A DNA stretch of 64,000 nucleotides from the NCBI RefSeq assembly GCF_027942865.1, contig NC_134528.1, forward strand, positions 31,322,732-31,386,731, in the 5' to 3' direction. This document shows positions 37,137-49,949 of this stretch, in pieces. The notes below the pieces were generated by a model. The model did no database searches. It worked only from the letters and a program-made list of their open reading frames with translations, and was not told the origin of the DNA. Positions within the stretch are counted from its first letter, which is position 1. Each line of letters opens with the position of its first letter. This DNA is from Odontesthes bonariensis. Lineage: Eukaryota; Chordata; Actinopteri; Atheriniformes; Atherinopsidae. Both the position numbers and the translations under genes were made by a program.

Positions 37137-37470
37137 ACAGGGCGGCTGTGGCTCAATGGCTAGAGTCGGTCATCCAATGACCACAAGGTTGGCAGTTCAA
37201 TTCCCACTCTCGCCACTCAAAAAACATTGGTGGAACTGATAGCTGGAGGGGTGTCAGTCCACCTCCTTGTCACGGCTGAGGTGCCCTTGAGCAAGGCACT
37301 GTACCCCCCATGCTCCCTGGGCGCTTCATGGCTGCCCACTGCTCCAGGGTGGCATCTGTATCTGAGTGTGTGACCCTGTGCATGTGTGTGTCAACAGGTG
37401 CCAACCTGGATGGGTTAAAAGCAAAGGACAAATTTCATGTGTATGACCAATAAATTGAATCTTAATCTTA
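37137..37470 (+). repeat. tRNA-derived SINE
   Basis: The head GGCGGCTGTGGCTCAATGG then CTAGAG is an A-box region; GTTCAATTCC at about 37196 is a B box. The body has CCTTGAGCAAGGCACTGTAC and CTGCCCACTGCTCC, and the tail ends AATAAATTGAATCTTAATCT. Confidence 0.65.
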
Positions 37471-37784
37471 ACATTGAAACAGACATATTTAATGTATGTA
37501 CAAACAGAAATGTGTGTATTTGATTTATTGTTGCCAGGAGGAACTAAATGCTGATGCTCATTTGGAACATTTGAAAATAAAATTCGATAGCAGTAACAGA
37601 AAGTTACAGTTAAGTGAAAGAAAAATGTATTATTTTCTCGAAGAAAGAAATTTGAAAAACCCAATAGTGGTGCATGCGTATCTAACTCACTTTGTAGAAC
37701 CACATTTTCTCTTAGGGTTTGTCTCTGAGCTCACCACATCTAGCCAGTTGGATTTTTACACATTCTTCAAAGCAAAATGTACCA

Positions 37785-37940
37785 TATGAACGAATTGGAT
37801 TATTTTATGAATTATGATTATTATTAATTAATTGAATTCCAATTGGCTTGAATTGGACTTACTATCTAAGTGCCTTGAGATGACATTTGTTGTATTTGGC
37901 GCTATATAAATAAAAATGAATTGAATTGAATTGAATTGAA
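37785..37940 (+). repeat. L2-like LINE 3' tail
   Basis: AAGTGCCTTGAGATGACATT, then GGCGCTATATAAATAAAAAT and repeated TTGAA units to 37940. This is only the extreme 3' end of the L2 family seen at 30516-32455. Confidence 0.65.
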
Positions 37941-38587
37941 AAACTGCTTCAGTTCCTTCAAGTTAGTTAGTTCTGCTGGTGTTCCGTACTTTTTAAGTCA
38001 TGCCACAGTTTCTCAGTTGGACTGAGGTCTGGGTTTTGACTAGAATATTCCAAGCATTTCGTATGGCTCACTTTTTTGGGAACCTTTGTCCCAGTCTCAA
38101 ACCTCTGAAACTGAAGACTGAAACAGATTTTCCTCAAGAATTTCCCTGTAGGCTATTTGGCATAATCCACCGTTCCCTCAATCCTGACCAGTTTCCAGTC
38201 CCTGCTGATGGAAAACATCCCAGCAGCAGGATCCTGCCACCACCATGCTTCACTGTGGGGATGCTGTTTCTGGGGTGATGGGAGGTGTTGGGTTTGCACC
38301 AGAGTTTTACTCAATGACCAAAGTGTTCAACGTTAGTGTCATCTGGCCACATGTTTGAGAAGTCTCCCACATGCCGTTTAGTGAACTTTTCTGTTAACAA
38401 CGGCTTTTTTTCTGGCCACTCTTCAATAAAGCCCAGCTCTGTGGAGTGTGCAGCTTATAGTCGTCCTATGGACAGATACACCAGGCTCCTCTGTGGAGCT
38501 CTTCAGCTCCTTCAGGGTCACCTTTGGTCCTCTATGTTGTCTCTCTGTTTCACTGCTGCGCAGGGAAATTTTGTTAATCTTGGCAGA
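37941..38587 (-). repeat. Decayed DNA-transposon-like repeat
   Basis: Contains antisense sequence of the kind GTGAAGCATGGTGGTGGCAG (around 38235-38255), common in Tc1/mariner-related fish repeats. Multiple stops, no ends visible. Assignment is tentative. Confidence 0.3.
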
Positions 38588-39695
38588 TGTAGTCGTGTGT
38601 TGTAGTATGTTGCCCTTGGGATCCATTTTTAGAAAGTACAACATCTCTTTTCATTGCTTTGCCGATGATGTACAAATCTATTTACCCCTAAAGATAAAAT
38701 GAGCGAGCCTCTGTTCAGGCTCTACTAGATTGCCTTAAAGATATCCAGCCATGGATGGAAGTAAACTTTCTGTCTTTGAACAAAGGCAAAACTGAAATCA
38801 TTTTATTTGGTCAACAAATTCTGCTAGATGGATGTGACAGCGCCATTGGCTCCCTCAAGTTTCATTGTCATCCTTTTGCAAGGAACCATGGCGTTATCCT
38901 AGAAAGTAACTTTAGGTTTGATAAACAGATATCCCATATAGTCAAGACAAGCTTCTTTCAACTTAGACTGTTGGCAAAAGCGAAAGCTTTTCTCCCAGGA
39001 AACGTCCTTGAAAGATGAATTCACACATTTATTATGTCACGTTTAGATTATTGTAATTCCTTGTTTGTTGAACTTGACCAGACATCATTGCACAGTTTGC
39101 AGGTCGTTCAAAATGCTGCCGCCCGCTTGCTGACTGGAAAGAAAAGGCGTGAGCACATTACCCCTGTCCTTGCCTCTTTACATTGGCTGCCTGTTCATTT
39201 TAGTATTCAGTTTAAGGTTTTATTAATTGCTTTTAAATGTGTAAAAGGTTTGGCACCACCTTATTTATCAGAGCTTCTACAGCTCCACAGTTCTGCTCAG
39301 GCACTTCGGTGGTCAAACCAGTTGCTCCTGGCAGGACCTCGGTCCAGGCTCGAGCCTTCTCAGTAGCTCCTAAGCTGTGGAACAGCCTACCTCTCCATCT
39401 TAGAGCTGCAGTCTGTTGGGCATTTTAAAACACTCCTCAAAACGCATCTCTTCTCCTTGGCGTTCACTCCCAGCTGAGCGAGGAATCTTGGCTCTCTCGC
39501 CTTCTCTTTATCCCTCTTACTCTCTTTTTATTTTCGCTTTTAATCTGAATTGGTTTTATATTGAATGATTAGTATCCCTTGTATTGTATTTGTTGATGTA
39601 ATGTTTATGATTCTTTTATCACGCTTTTGCCTCTGTGCAGCACTCTGGTCGACAGAGGTTGTTTTAAATGTGCTCTATAAATTAACTATGGTGAT
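38588..39695 (+). pseudogene. LINE fragment (L2-like, second subfamily)
   Basis: Frames in series show SFHCFADDVQIYLPLK (catalytic block), [56 protein letters not shown] and [19 protein letters not shown], then a frameshift into APKLWNSLPLHLRAA. A stop lies at about 39016. The 3' UTR ends TTTAAATGTGCTCTATAAAT. Confidence 0.7.
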
Positions 39696-41657
39696 GATGA
39701 TGATGTGTGTGGCTTACCTGGCTGGGGTTGTTCTGCAACTATCTCAGTAGTATTATGCCATTTCTGCAGACTCCAAATTGTGAAACAAGTGACATTCATT
39801 GGCCTCGCTACATTTCCTCAATCACAAACAAGGCGTAATTTCTCTTTGGTTTGGGAGCTGTAGGATTCCTAGAAATGTAAACTGTTAAAGTGTATGCTCT
39901 GGTGATTGGGCAGTGCTGAGGCATAGTTAGAAAAAAGTTTATAGTATTCTCTATTTTACCAGATTCCATATTACAACCTTCCTGGTTTCTAATGTCCCTC
40001 CTTTATCTATTTATTTTTTGCTATCCTTGTGCATTGTCATCCTGCTTATATGCAGTGTGAAACCAAGAATCAAACCAACCCCAACTAATGGTCTTTTGAG
40101 GGTTTTAACGCTTTGAGGAAAGCTGGCTTCATTTGCAGAGTTGAGTTGTAGTAGCTCAGTAATCTAAGGAATGTTCAACGGGACCCAGAGGACTATTGGT
40201 CCCCCTCACTTCTCCTCTGCAGTTACCCACCCCACAAAGATATGTGCATGTCCCTCTTCATCCATCTACCCTTCCACCCTCTCATACGTCATCCATCTAT
40301 CCATCCACCTGACAGGCTGTGGCAGGACTCAGCACAGGCGACAGACATGAGCCACTGTCAGGTTAAGTCTTTCCTAACGAGAGCCCCTGTCAAAGCTGTC
40401 CAAGGGCCCTGTCAGAACCTGCAGTGCCATGCCAACTCAATCTTAGTAGTGGACAAAGTGAAAAGAGTGGGAGCTGTCCCATCAGTCTCCATTATGGAGC
40501 AGCGTTGTTGCTTTGCTGTTGTATTCCTGTGGTACTCCAAGGGAGATGCTGTCTCATACATCATCAGGGAACAAAGGGCCTGGCCAGGGTGTTGGGGAGA
40601 GGAGGTGGGCCCTTCCTGCCCCTGAGACACACACTCCTCCCTACTTTCCAAGTGCTACAAGCCCCCAGAGGAAGTTTTCTGCACATCCAGTGTGTTGTTT
40701 AGTGTCTGATTCAGGCTTGTTTCCACACTAAAACAGATTTTTTGTTTGTTAAGATTTTTTAAATACCCCAGTCAGGCTCAGAGTCTGTGCAGCAGAAAAC
40801 TGACTGTTCTTCGCTTCCAGTTCTCGAAGCAGAGATATATAAAAAGTATCTCTTGTAAATGATGACACAAAGTCTTAAAATTCAGTGCATTTTAATTGCA
40901 CTTAAAAGTAGTTTGTCTCTATATGGAAGATCAGACTTTTAGCAAACATAACATAATGTTACATAATGTTAGGAGTGGTTGAAGTATTTCTGGTAATGGG
41001 AGACTGTTTTGGTTTGGCTTGGTGAGCTTATTTTTGCTGTTTTTCTGACTTTACTATGAAAAAGACTCCATTCACGTTCTGGTCAAGCCATTGATGGGTA
41101 GTTTCTGTAGCTTTCCAGATGCTTCACTTCAAGTGCACAGTGTTTGGAACTTTCCTGTGAGAGGCTTTGTGTGTCACAAACCGTCTCAGCTGACAAGAAC
41201 AATGTTAGCATAGCAATAGGCAGCTCTGCTGTCACCTCAGCAGGTGCAGTTATCCCTCCTCCACACAGTCAGAGATACTCAGAGGCCACGTTCACACCAC
41301 CTTTATCTCTGGGGGAATAAACAAATCCTTCTCATTCATTTGAAAGAAGCTGCTCTGGCAGCGCAGGGAGGGAGCCATCGCTGAGGGCAGCACCAACACA
41401 ATGCAGCAGCCAGCAGAAATGTTGGAGCACTATCACCGAGCTATAAATGTGCTTTACTGGCCACTCATGCACAACAGCAAGTGTACTGCACAAAGCACTA
41501 CACATCCTTAGGAAGTCCAATGTGTGCACTGTATTCTAATTTCTGGAAGGTTATCTTGTCATTAATCCCTAGTGATCTGCATGATGTAAGCATTTCGCTG
41601 GTCATCAACAGATTTTTGAATGAAGTCACATTTCTTTGCTGCAAAAGATGATGCTGC
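39696..41657. other. Intergenic, nothing recognised
   Basis: No gene or named repeat that I can support. Open frames are short and lack signatures. Confidence 0.3.
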
Positions 41658-44600
41658 CTCACCCCTCTGTTTCACCCCTGTGTTTCACCCCTCTTTTTCA
41701 CCCCTCTGTTTCACCCCTGTGTTTCACCCCTGTGTTTCACCCCTGTTTCACCCCTCTGTTTCACCCCTGTGTTTCACCCCTCTGTTTCACCCCTGTGTTT
41801 CACCCCTCTGTTTCACCCCTATGTTTCACCCCTCTGTTTCACCCCTCTGTTTCACCCCTGTGTTTCACCCCTCTGTTTCACCCGTGTTTCACCCCTGTGT
41901 TTCACCCCTCTGTTTCACCCCTGTGTTTCACCCCTGTTTCACCCCTCTGTTTCACCCCTGTGTTTCACCCCTCTGTTTCACCCCTCTGTTTCACCCCTGT
42001 GTTTCACCCCTGTGTTTCACCCCTGTTTCACCCCTCTGTTTCACCCCTGTGTTTCACCCCTCTGTTTCACCCCTGTGTTTCACCCCTCTGTTTCACCCCT
42101 GTGTTTCACCCCTGTTTCACCCCTCTGTTTCACCCCTGTGTTTCACCCCTCTGTTTCACCCCTCTGTTTCACCCCTGTGTTTCACCCCTGTGTTTCACCC
42201 CTGTGTTTCACCCCTGTGTTTCACCCCTCTGTTTCACCCCTCTGTTTCACTCCTCTGTTTCACCCCTGTGTTTCACCCCTCTGTTTCACCCCTGTGTTTC
42301 ACCCCTGTGTTTCACCCCTGTGTTTCACCCCTCTGTTTCACCCCTGTGTTTCACCCCTGTGTTTCACCCCTGTGTTTCACCCCTCTGTTTCACCCCTGTG
42401 TTTCACCCTTCTGTTTCACCCCTGTGTTTCACCCCTCTGTTTCACCCCTATGTTTCACCCCTCTGTTTCACCCCTCTGTTTCACCCCTGTGTTTCACCCC
42501 TCTGTTTCACCCCTGTGTTTCACCCCTCTGTTTCACCCCTGTGTTTCACCCCTGTGTTTCACCCCTGTGTTTCACCCCTCTGTTTCACCCCTGTGTTTCA
42601 CCCCTGTTTCACCCCTCTGTTTCACCCCTGTTTCACCCCTCTGTTTCACCCCTGTGTTTCACCCCTCTGTTTCACCCCTCTGTTTCACCCCTGTGTTTCA
42701 CCCCTGTTTCACCCCTCTGTTTCACCCCTGTGTTTCACCCCTCTGTTTCACCCCTGTGTTTCACCCCTCTGTTTCACCCCTGTGTTTCACCCCTCTGTTT
42801 CACCCCTCTGTTTCACCCCTGTGTTTCACCCCTCTGTTTCACCCCTATGTTTCACCCCTCTGTTTCACCCCTCTGTTTCACCCCTGTGTTTCACCCCTCT
42901 GTTTCACCCCTGTGTTTCACCCCTGTTTCACCCCTGTGTTTCACCCCTGTGTTTCACCCCTCTGTTTCACCCCTCTGTTTCACCCCTGTGTTTCACCCCT
43001 GTGTTTCACCCCTGTTTCACCCCTCTGTTTCACCCCTGTGTTTCACCCCTCTGTTTCACCCCTGTGTTTCACCCCTCTGTTTCACCCCTGTGTTTCACCC
43101 CTGTTTCACCCCTCTGTTTCACCCCTGTGTTTCACCCCTGTGTTTCACCCCTCTGTTTCACCCCTGTGTTTCACCCCTGTGTTTCACCCCTCTGTTTCAC
43201 CCCTGTGTTTCACCCCTGTTTCACCCCTCTGTTTCACCCCTGTGTTTCACCCCTCTGTTTCACCCCTGTGTTTCACCCCTGTGTTTCACCCCTCTGTTTC
43301 ACCCCTGTGTTTCACCCCTCTGTTTCACCCCTGTGTTTCACCCCTGTTTCACCCCTGTGTTTCACCCCTGTGTTTCACCCCTGTGTTTCACCCCTGTGTT
43401 TCACCCCTGTTTCACCCCTCTGTTTCACCCCTGTGTTTCACCCCTCTGTTTCACCCCTCTGTTTCACCCCTGTGTTTCACCCCTCTGTTTCACCCCTCTG
43501 TTTCACCCCTCTGTTTCACCCCTGTGTTTCACCCCTGTTTCACCCCTGTGTTTCACCCCTGTGTTTCACCCCTCTGTTTCACCCCTCTGTTTCACCCCTG
43601 TGTTTCACCCCTGTGTTTCACCCCTGTGTTTCACCCCTCTGTTTCACCCCTGTGTTTCACCCCTCTGTTTCACCCCTCTGTTTCACCCTGTGTTTCACCC
43701 CTGTTTTTCACCCCTCTATTTCACCCCTGTGTTTCACCCCTCTGTTTCACCCCTCTGTTTCACCCCTGTGTTTCACCCCTGTGTTTCACCCCTCTGTTTC
43801 ACCCCTGTGTTTCACCCCTCTGTTTCACCCCTGTGTTTCACCCCTCTGTTTCACCCCTGTGTTTCACCCTTCTGTTTCACCCCTGTGTTTCACCCCTCTG
43901 TTTCACCCCTCTGTTTCACCCCTGTGTTTCACCCCTCTGTTTCACCCCTCTGTTTCACCCCTGTGTTTCACCCCTCTGTTTCACCCCTGTGTTTCACCCC
44001 TGTGTTTCACCCCTCTGTTTCACCCCTGTGTTTCACCCCTGTGTTTCACCCCTCTGTTTCACCCCTGTGTTTCACCCCTCTGTTTCACCCCTGTGTTTCA
44101 CCCCTCTGTTTCACCCCTGTGTTTCACCCCTCTGTTTCACCCCTGTGTTTCACCCCTGTGTTTCACCCCTGTGTTTCACCCCTCTGTTTCACCCCTGTGT
44201 TTCACCCCTCTGTTTCACCCCTGTGTTTCACCCCTCTGTTTCACCCTGTGTTTCACCCTTCTGTTGCACCCTGTATTTCACCCCTATGTTTCACCCCTCT
44301 GTTTCACCCTGTGTTTCACCCCTCTGTTTCACCCTGTGTTTCACCCCTGTGTTTCACCCCTCTATTTCACCCCTGTGTTTCACCCCTGTGTTTCACCCTG
44401 TGTTTCACCCCTCTGTTTCACCCCTGTGTTTCACCCTGTGTTTCACCCCTGTGTTTCACCCGTGTTTCACCCCTCTGTTTCACCCTGTGTTTCACCCCTG
44501 TGTTTCACCCCTGTGTTTCACCCCTCTGTTTCACCCCTCTGTTTCACCCCTCTGTTTCACCCCTGTGTTTCACCCCTCTATTTCACCCCTGTGTTTCACC

Positions 44601-44876
44601 CCTGTGTTTCACCCCTGTGTTTCACCCCTCTGTTTCACCCCTCTGTTTTACCCCTGTGTTTCACCCCTCTGTTTCACCCTGTGTTTCACCCCTGTGTTTC
44701 ACCCCTCTGTTTCACCCCTCTGTTTCACCCCTGTGTTTCACCCCTGTGTTTCACCCCTCTGTTTCACCCCTCTGTTTCACCCCTCTGTTTCACCCCTCTG
44801 TTTCACCCTTCTGTTTCACCCCTGTGTTTCACCCCTCTGTTTCACCCTTCTGTTTCACCCCTGTGTTTCACCCTGG
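41658..44876 (+). repeat. 13-bp minisatellite array, about 3.2 kb
   Basis: Tandem units of TTTCACCCCTCTG or TTTCACCCCTGTG, with an 11-bp short form TTTCACCCCTG and rare CCCTATG or CCCTTCTG variants, in all about 245 units. A 13-bp period makes a 39-bp super-period, so all three plus frames read through as 13-residue repeats over 1000 residues long. Those frames are by-products. Every unit carries CCCC on the plus strand. Unit order is irregular with short recurring blocks. Confidence 0.95.
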
Positions 44877-44902
44877 GTTAGGTTGTTTTGATCCTGATAC
44901 CC

Positions 44903-45835
44903 ATCCATCCATCCATTATCTTCCGCTGCTCCGGGGGTCGGGTCGCGGGGGCAGCAGCCTTAGCAGAGAGACCCAGACGTCCCTGTCCCCGGCCACTTCC
45001 TCCAGCTCTTCTGGGGGGACCGCGAGGCGTTCCCAGGCCAGCCGAGAAACATAGTCTCTCCAACGTGTCCTGGGTCTCCCCCGGGGCCTACTCCCAGTGG
45101 GACGGGCCCGGAACACCTCACCGGGGAGGCGTCCAGGAGGCATCCTAACCAGATGCCCCAGGAGGCATCCTAACCAGATGCCCCAGGAGGCATCCTAACC
45201 AGATGCCCCAGGAGGCATCCTAACCAGATGCCCCAGGAGGCATCCTAACCAGATGCCCCAGGAGGCATCCTAACCAGATGCCCCAGGAGGCATCCTAACC
45301 AGATGCCCGAGCCACCTCATCTGACTCCTCTCGATGCGGAGGAGCAGCGGTTCTACTCCGAGCCCCTCCCGGATGACCGAGCTTCTCACCCTATCTCTAA
45401 GGGAGAGTCCAGACACCCTGCGGAGGAAACTCATTTCGGCCGCTTGTATTCGCGATCTCGTTCTTTCGGTCACTACCCACAGCTCGTGACCATAGGTGAG
45501 GGTAGGAACATAGATTGACCGGTAAATCGAGAGCCTCGCCTTCTGGCTCAGCTCCTTCTTCACCACGACGGGCCGGTGCAGAGCCCGCATCACTGCAGAC
45601 GCCGCACCGATCCGTCTGTCAATCTCCTGCTCCATTCGTCCCTCACTCGTGAACAAGACCCCGAGATACTTGAACTCCTCCACTTGGGGGAGGATCTCAT
45701 TCCCGACCCGGAGAGGGCATTCCGCCCTTTTCCGGCTGAGGACCATGGTCTCAGATTTGGAGGTGCTGATTCTCATCCCAGCCGCTTCACACTCGGCTGC
45801 GAACCGCTCCAGTGAGAGCTGAAGTTTAATCTGTA
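44903..45835 (-). pseudogene. Rex3-like (RTE clade) LINE 3' end with 25-bp expansion
   Basis: The minus frame 45776-45270 reads KSETMVLSRKRAECPLRV, VEEFKYLGVLFTSEGRMEQE, YVPTLTYGHELWVVTERTRS and RWLGHLVRMPPG. After a tandem expansion the protein resumes GRPRTRWRDYVSRLAWERL, then EELEEVAGDRDVW. The element ends in GATGGATGGATGG at 44903-44918, the Rex3-type tail. 5' truncated. Confidence 0.75.
45136..45308. repeat. Seven tandem copies of a 25-bp Rex3 segment
   Basis: GGAGGCATCCTAACCAGATG plus CCCCA repeats from 45136: six identical copies and a seventh ending CCCGA. It encodes part of the HLVRMPPG region of the LINE. Confidence 0.92.
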
Positions 45836-46897
45836 TTTGGTTCCACTGGTAGATGTCCTATGAAAAGAATTACTGTAATTCCTAAAGATGAATGATATTT
45901 CTTTTTGAAGTAAAGCCTACACTTCATCACATTTTTTTTATCAAATTCACAAAAACTGTACCAGGGTCCAAATAGAACTAGACTGCAACATGTAAAGTTT
46001 CTTTCAGTACAGAGAGAAGCTGTCACGCTATAGATGTCATCACCACAAGGTGTGAAAAAACACAATCATTTCCCCATTACATGCTAATTCAAGAGCACAT
46101 CCAGGAGGGATTATGGAATCACATGAGTACTTAAAAAATCTGTTGAGGCCAATACAGTACAGCAGACAAACAAGACATACCACCATGATATACTGAAGTC
46201 AGAGAGTTTACAGAAAGGTAATAGTTTCTATCAAAGCTGCAACAATAGTGACAAATGGGCTGGTTCCGCCCCATTGTTTTACACTTTACACTCAACCCTG
46301 ATGGATAGAGATGATTTTACCATCAGCTTTACTTTTTCTTTTTGGAGCTTTTGTAACAGAAGCCAAAAAGAGCAACTACCTAGATTCCTGACACAGGTCA
46401 AAGAAGACTGATGAACTAATAAGAAGTGAGACCACCATCAACCTCAGTGCAACAAAAACAAAGACTCCTCACTTTCTCACCAAAACTCTGACCACAAATG
46501 TTGATCCTCGCTTGCTTTTATAAGCACAAAATCACCAGTGGAATAGCTTAAAGACAGCGTCTGTGCAGTGAATTCAGCTGTACTTATATGTACCATGATC
46601 CCCTCAGAGGAAGTTAGAAGCAGCAGAATGTCTTTAACGTTTTCCCACACTAGAGTGTCATGGGGTTGAACATACTTTGCTCCTTAACTCATCTCCCATC
46701 CTGTGCATATATACTGGGACGAGGACAGTGATCCGGTTAAATGGCCAAGTTGAGCTGTAACAGTAGCTCAACTCAACTGTGCATGTAACCATGCTGACTG
46801 TCTTCATATTCAGAATTTTTTCCTGCAATCTATTCCCAGGACCTGTACTGAACTGAGAAATGGAAATTTAAAAAGCTTCCTTTGACTGGAATCAGCC
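45836..46897. other. Intergenic, nothing recognised
   Basis: No supportable gene or named repeat. Confidence 0.3.
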
Positions 46898-46901
46898 TTA
46901 A

Positions 46902-48185
46902 AGCGGCACTATGCAACTTTTTCGTGGTCATAAAATTGCTTGGCAATCATCAGATTGCTTGGCTGACCCGTTCTGATGAAAACGGTGACATTTCCATCTC
47001 CATCTGGTGGCCCTAGCCCGAAACAGCGCTTGCAACTTTGCCTGTGGCGCCGCGTGCTTTGTTTAGCTCTGGAAGTCTCGCGACACACGAGAGCCGAGAA
47101 CTACTGCTTCACGGCAGGTCTAAAGGGCTCTGAGCCGAGCCAGGGAGCCTGATAAGACACACCTCTCTCCATTAGCTGTCGACGGCTAAATTGAATGCGG
47201 TTAGCTTCTAGAGTAGTAACACAGATTCTATAATAGGACAGATTCGCCACTCACGGTGCATTTCCGGTTTCCAACGAGGCGATTTTGGTTGCAGTTCCAC
47301 CCTTTTTCCACGTGGGGCGCTCAATTTTGGAGACCAGAATGAATGGAGTCCTATGGAGCTATACGCCCTTTCGTGCTCTTATCTCAAGATATAATTTTTT
47401 CTCTAGTAATTCGAATGTTGTTTTCGAAAGAGAATGTTTAGATAATACCCATGGCTGAGTTTTAGATTTTTAGAGCCACTCATTTGCTTAAAAAAAGGAT
47501 TTGAAGTGTATATGACGTCATACATAGCTTACGACCGGAGATGCCGCTTTACGGCAACAATCCTGCTTGTTGTTGGTCTCAAAGGCAGCAGCGTTTTCAA
47601 GGAAGAGCTGTAGTAAGAGAGAATGTGTGGTAACATCACAGATTCTTAGGCTGTGGTAACATAAGCGGATAAAGTCCATCTTAATTCTGTTGTCGCTTGG
47701 TATGGAGCCAGCCGTCAAGCGGTGCCTCTGGTCGTAATTCTGGTCGAGCGCTGTCATTAGCACAATGCTAGCGCGTGGTGGACAACAAGAAGCCAACCAG
47801 TAAGAAATCAAAGGGATATATGTACTCGTTCAGTAGATTTTTGACTTGAAACCCATGTTGAGCTCTCAGAAACTACATTCAAATCTGAGCGCTCTTGAGG
47901 AGACTTAGGTGAAACTGACCATTCGTAGCATCTAGCTCCATTGGGCCCCATTCATTTTGGTCTCCACCGACGCCCCCAGTGGAATTCTGGTGGAACTGCA
48001 GCCAAAAAGCCGGTACAATGGGGCTTAATAGAGAGTGGCAAGGCTGTTCATTATAATGGCTGTGGTAGTAATATATAATATGGCTAGACTGTCGCCTTAT
48101 TTTCTACGGAGCTCCCCCTACAGCTTTGGGGTGTGTATTGCATGGTAAACAAACCCCGTATTACTGAAAGTTGCATAGTGCCGCT
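46902..48185. mobile_element. TTAA-flanked MITE containing a second inverted-repeat element
   Basis: Outer ends AGCGGCACTATGCAACTTT and the inverse, bounded by TTAA (46898-46901, 48186-48189). An inner imperfect inverted pair, around 47250-47370 and 47930-48040, is marked by TTGCAGTTCCACC against GGTGGAACTGCAG and by GAATGAATGG against CCATTCATT. This indicates a second element nested in the first. The open frame at 47518-47811 has no recognisable domain. Confidence 0.65.
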
Positions 48186-48189
48186 TTAA

Positions 48190-49253
48190 AATTGTTTAAT
48201 ATTAAGAAGCTAAATATTAATGAATAACTGATTGAATTCAAAGCAATCTTGTTGTAACTTTGAGGCAGATACTTTATGATCTTCATGATTTGATTGACTG
48301 TTTTTAACTTGACATTTTCAGATGACTGATGCTGATAACTTGGGATATTTACCGTGTGAATTTATTACTTCCAAGTGCTATTATGATTTATTTCTTGGCA
48401 CATGCATTTTCATGGTAAATCTTCTGTAAACCTTGTGTGATTCTTATGCTTTTGGCAAATGTCTGCAGTGTGTTGTAACTGTCATGGCCAGAGGCTCCTT
48501 CAAAGGAATTCTTTGACCTGAGTGAGCTTTTTTTCTGATTGAATAAATGTTGTAAAAGTAATAAAATAATCCTAAACTTGATTATCATCCTATCCCATTC
48601 TATATACACATAGGTCTGGCTTAGTATAAGACTGAATTCTTTTCGCTGTGTTTCCTCTTTTATTTTGTTTCGAAACAACTTTTCCTTTGACGATTTCAGC
48701 TGATTTCTCTTTGTATGTTTCTTTTGCATCTTGTGACTCATGTGATTTCTCTTTGCCTGTTTTCTGTTAGTCTTCACCTGTGTTTAGGCACAACAAGCTT
48801 TTCTCTCGCCTGATCCGTGTCACGTCTCCCAGTTGTGTTTGCTCAGTTCTGCTGCTTTGTCCAGCCACTTCTATTTGTTTCTTTCAACTACTCTTGGATT
48901 CTATACATATGCAGAACCTTTTTCTTTGGTTTTTATTCAGACCGTTTAATTCTAGTGTTATGCTTCTTTATCTGCATGTTATCTGCATGCAGCCTCATGT
49001 CAAAATGTAAAATACTCACAAACATTTAAACATTTAAATGTTGCTGTTTGTGATACTGAACACAAAAACAATTCCATAGAGTAACACATTTTGTGAAATG
49101 TTTCAACTGGTGCATCACATTTAATAGGCTAAAAGGTCTACATTTGGAGGTTGGAGGTAGTGGGGTATGGCACAACATTTCTGACTTCTAAGTGGGAGAG
49201 TCAAGATCAAGTGCTTGATGGCACAAATAAAACGGATTTCGTGGGGAGGGGTG

Positions 49254-49287
<34 letters not shown>

Positions 49288-49949
49288 GAGTCCCCTGTCA
49301 TTTTTCCTCATCTAAACATCTCAGCGAGGTGGTCAGGGTCTGCAGCCCAAGCATGAAAGGCACAGAGAGCATGTATGTGTAAGAGAGAGAAGCATGTAAT
49401 AGATTACAAAGTATATAAGTCCTGATATCTTATTGCAGTGAAACACACAATTCAGTTGGATGAATCAACAACACTGTCAGACGAAGGCAATGACATGAAA
49501 CAAGACATTCTCATGTCCACCAATCAGGCCAAGCTATTTGTATGGCTGTGGATCTCTAATCAAACAATCTGCTCTTTGACATATCGCTGTGTGCTGCACT
49601 GACGGGGCTGCAGCAGTAATGGGCAAAAAAAAAAGCGATTTAACAGGTGACTCAAGAAAAAAGCCTGGGGATGTGCAATTTTCCACTGTGTGGTACATCG
49701 CCAATCACAAGCCAAAAAAAACATTTGGAATACGTCTGTAACACCCTGGAAACTGTTGTAAAAGTGGTAGGCCCACTCTTCTAAAGGTGCATCAGAGGTA
49801 TGGTGGCGGCCGCGTGGACAAGTGCTTGTGTGTTTTATGGAACTGAAGGGAAAACATCAAAGAATTCTTGTAAGAGTACTTCACACTGGTGTGAAGAGCT
49901 GACCAATGTGTTTTGGATTAAAACGGCATACATCTTGGACACATTGACG
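48190..49949. other. Intergenic, with a TG microsatellite
   Basis: (TG)n at 49256-49286. T-rich open frames around 48800-49000 have no domain signature. Confidence 0.3.

Noticed and set aside
41620..45054. Three overlapping plus-strand open frames of more than 1000 codons
   Set aside because: Direct result of a stop-free 13-bp unit; all frames show the same low-complexity 13-residue repeat.
47518..47811. 97-codon open frame as a host gene
   Set aside because: Falls inside a nested MITE and has no domain signature.
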